Assembly (NCBI GenBank): GCA_963805405.1
Contig: CAWDUC010000011.1
Span: 186,001-250,000 of the forward strand
DNA length: 64,000 nucleotides
Reading direction: 5' to 3'
Source: JAEUMG01 sp963805405
Lineage (GTDB): Bacteria > Pseudomonadota > Alphaproteobacteria > Rhizobiales > Aestuariivirgaceae
How positions within the stretch are numbered: the first letter of the stretch is position 1; each line of letters begins with the position of its first letter. The notes below the pieces were generated by a model that saw only the letters and a program-made list of their open reading frames with translations, made no database searches and had not been told where the DNA came from. Of this stretch, positions 57,528 through 64,000 are shown in pieces. Position numbers and translations under genes: made by a program.

Positions 57528-58811
57528 TCAGGCGCGATACTGCGCATGCGACGGGCAGCCTGCGTGAGCGATGGCGGGTGCGGGGTAGTTTTCCGGATTT
57601 ACCATCATGTCGCGGGCGAGAATGAGTGCGCGGGCTTCGCATGTCGCGCGCAACCTCTGATCCTTGATCCAGTCGAGATCGATATTGTGGGCTAGCCCCA
57701 GGATACGGCGGATCATCTTGGCGGCGGCAAAACCAACAGTGTCGGTCCACAACGCCTGCATATATCGAGCGCGTTCGGCGGCGAGGCGTTCTTGCCCGAG
57801 AGATCCCTGGAAGAGATCGGACGGATAGGCATCGCCGGTCGGATGGGCGATCCAGTTGGCCCGGAACTTAACATCGAACAGCGTCCAAATATTCTCGGTC
57901 GTCATCAATATCCATTCGCGATAGGCATCGCGCGCGCCCGCATGGTCCTCGTGACCGTCCTGGGAGAAGTAGCTCAACAGAAAATTGGCGATGACGGCGC
58001 CGGTATCGAAGCCCATCGGCCCCATGAAGGCGAATTCGGGATCGATCACGCGGGTGTCGGTCTCGGTGAGCATGACGGAGCCGGTATGCAGATCGCCATG
58101 CAGCATGGCTTCAGCATGAGAGAGAAATTTGAGCTTGAGGCGCGAGATCGCCACCTTGAGATCGCCATCCTCACGCCATTGCGCGGCATAGGCATCAAGC
58201 TCAGGGCTCGTCCAGCGGTTGAGCTTGGCGATGCGGTAGGGATCGGTGAAGATCAGATCCTCGGTGATCTTGCAGAGCGCGGTATTGCCGGCGAAGGCCG
58301 CGATCATCGCCTTCTTCCTGTCCGCCGTGAGTGCAAGATCGGAAGTGAAGTAGAGAGAGTTCGCCATGAAGGTCGAGATAGCCTCGGCGAAGAGGGGATA
58401 TTCGCGGCCGGCAATCATGCCGCGGCGCATGATGATATGCGGCTCGAGCAATTCCATGACGATCAACGCCTGGGTCTCGTCGTAATGGTAGATCTCGGGC
58501 GTCAGGCCGGGCGACAGGCGCGCCTGTTCGGAGAGCGCCATGTGCTCGTAATGGGCGCGCGACAGAGGCAGCGGCCAAGCCTCGCCAACCAATCTCACAT
58601 AGGGAAGCGCCTGCTTCACCGCGACTCCGGTCCTGGCGCCATAGACCTTGAAGACGAGATTGAGATTGCCGTCGCCGACTTCCTCGATCCGCCAGGTTTT
58701 GGGATCGCCGCCGAGGCGGGCGCGCAATTGCGAGATCGCCGCAAGATAGGCGGCAAGGGTCTCGGTAGTCTGCGGCTTGTAGCCGGGAGGAAGTGGCATT
58801 TTTTCAGGCAT
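57528..58811 (-). CDS. mtnK: S-methyl-5-thioribose kinase
   Basis: MtnK phosphorylates methylthioribose, the sugar left from methylthioadenosine, and feeds methionine salvage. The 427-residue protein has the kinase-like fold with EVGDGNLNLVFKVYG (nucleotide loop), AVKQALPYVR (Lys), catalytic MLHGDLHTGSVML (238-247) and VIDPEFAFMGPMGFDTG with the metal Asp. These are specific for the MtnK branch of choline-kinase-like enzymes. No mtnA or other salvage gene lies in the window. It sits upstream of the ribose-type ABC operon on the same strand, 225 bases before its start. Confidence 0.92.
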   Translation of the reverse strand: MPEKMPLPPGYKPQTTETLAAYLAAISQLRARLGGDPKTWRIEEVGDGNLNLVFKVYGARTGVAVKQALPYVRLVGEAWPLPLSRAHYEHMALSEQARLSPGLTPEIYHYDETQALIVMELLEPHIIMRRGMIAGREYPLFAEAISTFMANSLYFTSDLALTADRKKAMIAAFAGNTALCKITEDLIFTDPYRIAKLNRWTSPELDAYAAQWREDGDLKVAISRLKLKFLSHAEAMLHGDLHTGSVMLTETDTRVIDPEFAFMGPMGFDTGAVIANFLLSYFSQDGHEDHAGARDAYREWILMTTENIWTLFDVKFRANWIAHPTGDAYPSDLFQGSLGQERLAAERARYMQALWTDTVGFAAAKMIRRILGLAHNIDLDWIKDQRLRATCEARALILARDMMVNPENYPAPAIAHAGCPSHAQYRA

Positions 58812-58855
58812 GTCAGGGTCTCACTGGGCTCGAAACGCCGCCTTTGTCGACGGAT

Positions 58856-58874
58856 GACAGAGTTCTGTCCAGTG
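58856..58874. promoter_or_regulatory. Operator-like palindrome between mtnK and the GlxA-type regulator gene
   Basis: GACAGA-GT-TCTGTC (58856-58869), overlapping GTCCAGTG (58867-58874), in the 107-base divergent promoter region. The same GTCCAGTG occurs twice upstream of the sugar ABC operon. Confidence 0.5.
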
Positions 58875-58918
58875 GGTAGAGCTTTACCCGGGCGCCAAGG
58901 CATGGCACGCGCGAAGGG

Positions 58919-59890
58919 ATGAAGAAACCCAAGGTTTCAGCACGCGAGTCGGCGGCGCGGCGTTTCGCCATCCTGGTGTTTCCGGGCTTCCCAATGATGG
59001 CCTTCAGCGCGGTCATCGAACCGTTGCGCGCCGCCAATGCGATTGCCGGGCGCGATCTCTATGAGTGGATCGTCGTCGGCAGCGAGCCGGGGGCGATCAC
59101 CGCATCCAACCGCATCGTCATCGAGCCCGATCACGCAGCGCGCAGCGCTCCTCATGCGGATTTCATCGTAGTGTGTTCGGGCGGCGACGCAGACAGGCGG
59201 CCGGAGAAGCAGCCGCTCGCCTGGATCCGAAAATGCCTCAGCGACGGCGCCCATATCGGCAGCGTGGCGGATGGCGCCTTCTATCTGGCGCGCGCCGGGC
59301 TTCTCGATGATCACCAGTCGACCTTGCACTGGCAAAGCCAGCCGGCCTTCTCGGAAGCCTTCCCGCATCTGGCATTGGTTCGCTCGATCTATGTGATCGA
59401 CCGGACGCGGTTTACTTCGGCGGGCGGGATCGGCGCTTTCGACATGATGCTCGACATACTGGCGCGCCATCACGGCGAGGACATGGCGCGGCGCGTCGCA
59501 GAATGGTTCGTGCATGATCGCATACGGTCCTCGGCCGATCGCGAGCGATTGCAGCTAAGATTGCGCACCGGCATCCGCGACGAACTCGTACTCGACGCGG
59601 CGGGGCGCATGGAGAGCGTCATCGAAAGCGGCGGCGCGATTTCGGCAATCGCGCGCCATCTCGGGGTGTCGATGGGCCGGCTCGAACGCGCCTTCCGGGC
59701 CGAACTCAATTTGAGCCCCGCCGATTTCTACCGGCAAATGCGGATGCAGCGGGCGCGTGACCTGCTCGAACATTCGACGATGTCGGTGCGGGAAGTGGGG
59801 CTCGCCTGCGGCTATGCAAGTTTTTCTTCTTTTGTCCGCGCGTTCAGGCAGACCTATCGCGAAACGCCGAGGAAAGTGAGGAAGCGCTAG
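58919..59890 (+). CDS. GlxA/CdhR-type AraC family transcriptional regulator
   Basis: A 323-residue regulator. The N-terminal DJ-1/PfpI-like domain shows FAILVFPGFPMMAFSAVIEPLRAAN, DFIVVCSGGDADR with the elbow Cys, and FTSAGGIGAFDMMLDILARHHG. The C-terminal AraC domain has two HTH units: GGAISAIARHLGVSMGRLERAFRAELNLSPADFY and MSVREVGLACGYASFSSFVRAFRQTYRETPRKVR. Related regulators control use of carnitine, choline, arginine or similar quaternary-amine and amino compounds. It leads the plus-strand cluster that follows, so those genes are likely targets. Confidence 0.92.
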   Translation: MKKPKVSARESAARRFAILVFPGFPMMAFSAVIEPLRAANAIAGRDLYEWIVVGSEPGAITASNRIVIEPDHAARSAPHADFIVVCSGGDADRRPEKQPLAWIRKCLSDGAHIGSVADGAFYLARAGLLDDHQSTLHWQSQPAFSEAFPHLALVRSIYVIDRTRFTSAGGIGAFDMMLDILARHHGEDMARRVAEWFVHDRIRSSADRERLQLRLRTGIRDELVLDAAGRMESVIESGGAISAIARHLGVSMGRLERAFRAELNLSPADFYRQMRMQRARDLLEHSTMSVREVGLACGYASFSSFVRAFRQTYRETPRKVRKR

Positions 59891-59977
59891 CCGCACACTT
59901 GCCGATGAAAGCTGCACAGTGGCGGCGAGGGCGCTGACCGAGCATCCGGGATCCGTATTTTCCCGGCGAGGTTTCCC

Positions 59978-61276
59978 ATGAGCATTGTCGTCTTCGATCC
60001 CGACAAAACCGAAGATGTGGATTTCGCCGCCTATATGCGGCATCCGTCGGCGGCCGATGCCGCCAACAGCATGTGGCTGTCGGATACCGAGCCATCCGCC
60101 GTCAATGCGGTGAAGCTGCGCGCCGAGCGCCTGCAGAAACTGCGCGATTGGATGAAGGCGGCAGACTACGGCGCGATCCTGCTCTTTGATCCCTATAACC
60201 AGCGCTATGCGACCGGTTCGCGCAACATGTTCGGATACTTCCTGCGCAATTCGACGCGCTATTTCTTCGTGCCGACCGAAGGGCCGATCATCCTCTTCGA
60301 ATATCCACAAAGCTATCATGTAAGCATGTGCCTCGAGACGGTCGACGAGGCGCGACCCAGCAAGCTCGTTTGGTCTTCGGTCAATGCGCGTGACGAAGAA
60401 ACCACAGGCCCCTTCGCCGCCGAGATCGCCGATCTCATGCGCCAATATGGCGGCACGTCGAAGAAGATCGGCATGGATCGCTGCAGTCATCTGCAAGCGG
60501 TCGCACTCGAAAAGCAGGGGCTCATGGTGCGCGACTGCCAGGGCGAAATCCTTGCCGTGCGGGCGATCAAGACGGACGAAGAGATAAAGTGCCTGCAGAT
60601 CAGCATGACGGGCGCCGAAGCCGCGGTTGCCGCCGTGCGCGAAGCGATCAAGCCCGGAATCAGCGAAAACGAACTCTTCGCCGTCATGTATCACGAGGTG
60701 ATCCGGCAGGGGGGCGAATTCATCGAAACGCGGCTCTTAACATCCGGCCAGCGCACCAATCCATGGTTCAACGAAGCGAGCGGGCGGCGCATCAGGCCCG
60801 GCGAACTCGTCGCCTTGGATACGGACACGATCGGCTGCTATGGCTATTATTCCGATTTCTCCCGCACTTTCCGCTGCGGGCCGGGAAAGCCGTCCGCCTA
60901 TCAGAAAGCGCTCTACCGCATGTCCTATGAGCAGGTTCAGCACAATATTTCGATCATCAAGCCGGGCCTGAGCTTCCGCGAAATCGCCGAGCGCGCCTGG
61001 AAGATTCCGGACCGTTTCGTCGACCAACGCTATACATCGGTGATGCATGGCGTCGGCATGCATGGCGAAACGCCATTCATTGCCCATGCCATGGATTTCG
61101 CGACCTATGGGCGCGAGGGAATACTGCAGCCCGGGATGGTGGTGAGTATCGAAAGCTATATCGGCGAGAAGAACGGGCCGGAGGGCGTCAAGCTCGAAGA
61201 GGAAGTATTGGTGACCGAGACCGGCATCGAGCGCATATCGCGCTTTCCTTTCGAAGACGAACTGCTGGGAACCTGA
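59978..61276 (+). CDS. M24 family metallohydrolase, DddP-like
   Basis: A 432-residue pita-bread-fold protein. Putative metal ligands are D281, D283, D293, H357, E392 and E407; their spacing (2, 10, 64, 35, 15) equals that of the DMSP lyase DddP as I recall it. GGEFIETRLLTSGQRTNPWFNEASG is also very DddP-like. But the stretch after the His is MHGVGMHGETPF, so the Asp used by DddP for catalysis (D377 there) is replaced by Gly here. It is therefore probably not a DMSP lyase but a related peptidase-like or C-N hydrolase. Four bases separate it from the isochorismatase-fold gene. Confidence 0.8.
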   Translation: MSIVVFDPDKTEDVDFAAYMRHPSAADAANSMWLSDTEPSAVNAVKLRAERLQKLRDWMKAADYGAILLFDPYNQRYATGSRNMFGYFLRNSTRYFFVPTEGPIILFEYPQSYHVSMCLETVDEARPSKLVWSSVNARDEETTGPFAAEIADLMRQYGGTSKKIGMDRCSHLQAVALEKQGLMVRDCQGEILAVRAIKTDEEIKCLQISMTGAEAAVAAVREAIKPGISENELFAVMYHEVIRQGGEFIETRLLTSGQRTNPWFNEASGRRIRPGELVALDTDTIGCYGYYSDFSRTFRCGPGKPSAYQKALYRMSYEQVQHNISIIKPGLSFREIAERAWKIPDRFVDQRYTSVMHGVGMHGETPFIAHAMDFATYGREGILQPGMVVSIESYIGEKNGPEGVKLEEEVLVTETGIERISRFPFEDELLGT

Positions 61277-61280
61277 CGGC

Positions 61281-61964
61281 ATGAAGCAGTGTCTCGTCCT
61301 CGATCGCGCCAGATGCGGATTGCTGCTCGTCGACTTCCAGGAGGAGCAGCGTTCGGATCCACTTTACAGGGTCGCGGGCTTTGCAAACGTCATCGGCAAT
61401 GCCAAGGCGCTGCTCGATTGCGCGCGGCAGAACGGGCTTTCGGTTTTTCATGCCGCCTACAAGCGAGACTTTTCGCGGGTGGCGCCGCGGCCTTTCGAGC
61501 CCGTCGCCGAGGACGGCGCGCCGAGTTTCAGCGACGTCACCAATCCGGCAACCGAAATCTGCAGCGAAGTGACGCCCGGCGCGGGCGAGATGGTGATCAT
61601 CAAGAACGACGCCAGCGCTTTCTGCGAGGGCGATCTCCTGCCGGCCTTGCGAAAAGCCGGCATCGAATGGATGATCGTTGCCGGGGTGTGGAGCGAGGCC
61701 TGCGTGGCGGCCACGGTGCGCGATGCGATCGCTCAGGGCTTCCACGTCATGCTCGTCAAGGATGCCTGCGGCAGCGGCACGGCGATGATGCATGAAACGG
61801 CAATCCTCAATCTCGCCAACCGACTCTATGGCGGGGCGGTCGCCGACACGGAGCGAGCCTGCAGGTTGATGGCGGGACAGAATGCCGAAGTGTGGGTTGC
61901 GGAACGCCCGGCGCCGATCCTGTTCGACTATGACAGCGCCAGGGCAGCGTATCAGTCGCTGTGA
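61281..61964 (+). CDS. Isochorismatase-family cysteine hydrolase
   Basis: A 227-residue hydrolase with the triad D18 (GLLLVDFQEEQ), K108 (VIIKNDASAF) and C141 (VAGVWSEACVAATVRDAI). The C-terminal 50 residues (FDYDSARAAYQSL) are longer than in the simplest members. It lacks the DxHxxH metal site of nicotinamidase, so it is nearer to N-carbamoylsarcosine amidase-like or ureidoacrylate-type hydrolases. Coupled to the M24 gene; both may act on one amide or ureido substrate brought in by the next gene's transporter. Confidence 0.85.
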   Translation: MKQCLVLDRARCGLLLVDFQEEQRSDPLYRVAGFANVIGNAKALLDCARQNGLSVFHAAYKRDFSRVAPRPFEPVAEDGAPSFSDVTNPATEICSEVTPGAGEMVIIKNDASAFCEGDLLPALRKAGIEWMIVAGVWSEACVAATVRDAIAQGFHVMLVKDACGSGTAMMHETAILNLANRLYGGAVADTERACRLMAGQNAEVWVAERPAPILFDYDSARAAYQSL

Positions 61965-62098
61965 GCGGCGCACATTTTTTGCGTATTTCCGATTATTCGG
62001 CAGCGCAGCGCAAAGTTACGATTTCAGCCGCACGGCATTGAGCGAGAACAGCCCGTCGCCCCGTGCGGAGCGGCGGTGCACCCAAGGGAGAGATCGTC

Positions 62099-63712
62099 AT
62101 GTCCAGGACTTTGCTTGAATCAAAGCTCGGCGCATTGGCCGCCAAGGCCGCTGCGGGCCGGCTCGACCGCCGCTCCTTCATGCAGATGGCGATAGCTACG
62201 GGCCTCACGGTGCCGGCCGCGACGCGCTTGTGGACGCGCGATGTGGCGGCGCAGACGCCCAAGGCGGGTGGTCACTTCCGCGTCGGGCTCGATGACGGAA
62301 ACACGACAGACACCATGGATCCGGCGACTTTTCAGTCGCGCTTCATGATTACGCTCGGCCACACATTTGCGAATTTCCTGACCGAAATCGGAACCGACAA
62401 CAAGGTGACCGGCGAGCTTGCCGAGAGCTGGGACGTGTCGAAGGATGCCGCGACATGGACGCTCAAACTGCGCAAGGGCGTCGAGTTTCACGACGGCAAG
62501 AGCTTCGATGCCAATGACGCCGCTGCCTCGCTCAATTACCACCGCGCGGCGGATTTGAAATCGGGCGCCGCGGCATTGCTCGCCTCGGTCGACGAGATCA
62601 AGGTCGACGATCCCTCGACATTGACGGTCAAGCTCAAATCGGGAAGTGCGGATTTTCCCTATGTGCTCACCGACTATCACCTGGTGATGCTGCCCGCCGA
62701 CAAGGAGGGCAAGATCAATTGGGAGAAGAAGGTCGGAACCGGCGGCTATGCGATCGATAGCTTCGAGCCGGGCGTCAAGGCAGTGCTCAAGAAATTCCCC
62801 AACTACTGGAAGAAGGGGCGGGCGCATTTCGATTCATCGGAGTTCCTGGCGATCTCCGACGTCAATGCGCGGCAGACCGCCTTGATCAGCGATGCGCTCG
62901 ACGCGATGATCGAATGCGATTTCAAGACCGTCGACATGCTGGCGCAGACGCCCGACATCAAGATCGACGAAGTGCCGACCGGCACGCATGTCACGATGCC
63001 GATGCATATGGATGTGGCGCCCTTCAACAACAACGACGTGCGCATGGCGCTCAAATACGCGATCGACCGCGATGCGACGATCAAGGCGGTGCTCAACGGG
63101 CACGGTTCGGTCGGCAACGACCATCCGATCAGCCCGATCATGCCCTATCACGACGCCTCGATCCCGCAGACCATGCTCGATATCGACAAAGCAAAGTATC
63201 ATCTCAAGAAAGCGGGATTGGACAGTCTCACGGTCGATCTCTCGGCGGCGGATACCGTAATCGTCGGCGCGGTCGACATGGCGGTGCTCTTCGGCGAGAC
63301 GGCGAAGAAGGCCGGCATCAATGTCAACGTGGTGCGCGAGCCGAACGATGCCTACTGGGCCAATGTCTGGCTGAAGAAGCCGTTCTGCCTTGCCGGCTGG
63401 GGGCAAAGGCCAACGCCCGACATCATCTTCACGCTCGGCTATGCGGCGGGCGCGGAGTGGAACGAATCGCACTTCGCCGACGAGCCGTTCAACAAATTGC
63501 TGGTCGAGGCGCGCGCCGAGCTCGACGATGCCAAGCGCGGGCAGATGTATGGCGAGATGCAGAAGATCCTGCATGAGCGGGGATCCTCGGTCATTCCGTT
63601 CTTCCGCAACTGGATCTATGCGCGGCGCGCCAATGTCGAGCACGAGGCAAAGCTCACATCGAGCTGGCCGCTCGACGGTGCGCGCGGCGTCGAGCGCTGG
63701 TGGTTTGCCTGA
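62099..63712 (+). CDS. Peptide/opine-type ABC transporter substrate-binding protein (SBP_bac_5)
   Basis: A 537-residue periplasmic binding protein. A Tat-type signal is present (DRRSFMQMAIATGLTVPAA). Family 5 marks: LAESWDVSKDAATWTLKLRKGVEFHDGKSFDANDAAASLNYH, GTGGYAIDSFEPGVKAVLKKFPNYWK, PFNNNDVRMALKYAIDRDATIKAVLNGHG and the closing HERGSSVIPFFRNWIYARRANVEH. Start at 62099; the open frame from 62063 is not needed. No permease or ATPase lies in the window; they may follow the next gene. Confidence 0.92.
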   Translation: MSRTLLESKLGALAAKAAAGRLDRRSFMQMAIATGLTVPAATRLWTRDVAAQTPKAGGHFRVGLDDGNTTDTMDPATFQSRFMITLGHTFANFLTEIGTDNKVTGELAESWDVSKDAATWTLKLRKGVEFHDGKSFDANDAAASLNYHRAADLKSGAAALLASVDEIKVDDPSTLTVKLKSGSADFPYVLTDYHLVMLPADKEGKINWEKKVGTGGYAIDSFEPGVKAVLKKFPNYWKKGRAHFDSSEFLAISDVNARQTALISDALDAMIECDFKTVDMLAQTPDIKIDEVPTGTHVTMPMHMDVAPFNNNDVRMALKYAIDRDATIKAVLNGHGSVGNDHPISPIMPYHDASIPQTMLDIDKAKYHLKKAGLDSLTVDLSAADTVIVGAVDMAVLFGETAKKAGINVNVVREPNDAYWANVWLKKPFCLAGWGQRPTPDIIFTLGYAAGAEWNESHFADEPFNKLLVEARAELDDAKRGQMYGEMQKILHERGSSVIPFFRNWIYARRANVEHEAKLTSSWPLDGARGVERWWFA

Positions 63713-64000
63713 GCGAGCAGCGTCAAGCCTGGCGCCCAGTCAACCGGCAGTCGCTCGGCGGGCTCGATTGGCTGAACGACGATATCGGCACATTGCGGGC
63801 AGGCCTATGAGACGGCCTGCCGCGTCATGCCCGAGGGCGCAACGTGGCAGGCCATCGAATGCGGCGAAAAGCGGCTGGGACTGCTGGTGCATCCGCCGGC
63901 CAAAGTGGAAAGATCAAGGCGAACCATCGTCTATTTCCACGGCGGCGGATGGATCGTCGGCTCGCCTTTGACGCATGCCGATATTTCGGGTGCGCTTAGC
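63700..64000 (+). CDS. Alpha/beta hydrolase (HSL-like), 5' part, one frameshift
   Basis: The N-terminal part of an alpha/beta hydrolase cut by the window edge. The first frame reads VCLSEQRQAWRPVNRQSLGGLDWLNDDIGTLR and, once an extra G near 63800 is removed, continues QAYETACRVMPEGATWQAIECGEKRLGLLVHPP and TIVYFHGGGWIVGSPLTHAD. HGGGW is the oxyanion-hole motif of the hormone-sensitive-lipase (alpha/beta hydrolase-3) family. The GTG start at 63700 overlaps the binding-protein stop, so it belongs to the same operon. The catalytic Ser lies beyond the window. Confidence 0.75.

Noticed and set aside
57792..58922. A 376-codon open frame opposite mtnK
   Set aside because: mtnK has the full kinase motif set; the opposite frame has none and would overlap the divergent regulator's start.
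59978..61276. Naming the M24 gene dddP
   Set aside because: The residue matching the DddP catalytic Asp is Gly, so DMSP cleavage is not supported despite matching metal-ligand spacing.
1..64000. CRISPR arrays, tRNA genes, transposases, integrases, riboswitches
   Set aside because: I saw no regularly spaced repeats, no T-loop-like tRNA signatures in gaps, no transposase or integrase motifs, and no recognisable riboswitch core.

Overview
The window reads as chromosomal DNA of a GC-rich alphaproteobacterium, most likely of the order Hyphomicrobiales (Rhizobiales). The basis is the gene families and their pairings: an Hsp20 gene followed by a DUF1150 gene, a DUF3618/Holin-X/nutrient-deprivation stress trio, a nucleoside transporter joined to a deo/cdd salvage operon, many solute transporters, and Tat-type signals on several binding proteins. 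I found no rRNA, tRNA, CRISPR array, insertion sequence, integrase or phage gene.

Layout. 0-1.7 kb: ilvD (minus strand, cut by the window edge). 1.8-7 kb: pentapeptide protein, an ABC membrane domain without ATPase, a quinone-type flavoprotein, a Nudix protein and the stress trio. 7.2-14.1 kb (plus): a GlgX-MalQ fusion for glycogen, an FkbM methyltransferase, a class III cyclase and a secreted lyase-like protein. 14.2-17 kb: TetR regulator and CocE-type hydrolase. 17-25.4 kb (minus): one nucleoside uptake and salvage operon, binding protein, ATPase, two permeases, cdd, punA, deoA, deoB. 25.5-27.9 kb: two SDR genes, then hsp20-DUF1150. 27.9-32.4 kb: an accessory patch with two unknown proteins, a TPR protein and a secreted caspase-like protease. 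32.5-36.6 kb: SMP-30 protein and an envelope-type trio of small membrane protein, methyltransferase and membrane sulfatase-fold protein. 36.7-48.4 kb: enamidase-like amidohydrolase facing a long minus-strand run of flotillin, amide/urea-type ABC transporter, amidase, acyl-CoA synthetase and nicotinamidase. 48.5-53.6 kb: MarR-VOC pair and small enzymes, with hairpins between convergent genes. 53.6-58.8 kb: ribose-type ABC transporter and methylthioribose kinase. 58.9-64 kb: GlxA-type regulator, DddP-like M24 protein, isochorismatase-fold hydrolase, peptide-type binding protein and the start of an alpha/beta hydrolase.

How the genes work together. The nucleoside operon imports nucleosides, deaminates cytidine, cleaves nucleosides by phosphorolysis and turns the pentose 1-phosphates into 5-phosphates. 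The 40-47 kb operon looks like import of short amides followed by hydrolysis and CoA activation of the acids. The 53-59 kb module may import methylthioribose and phosphorylate it; three copies of one 8-base motif in its control regions support co-regulation.

A warning for readers: about 23 one-base insertions or deletions break otherwise well-conserved genes between positions 1 and 42,100, and one more lies near 63,800. Most sit in short homopolymers and hit housekeeping genes such as ilvD. This looks much more like residual sequencing or assembly error than gene decay. Broken genes are given here as single genes, with the shift position stated. The stretch 42.7-63.7 kb is nearly free of such breaks.
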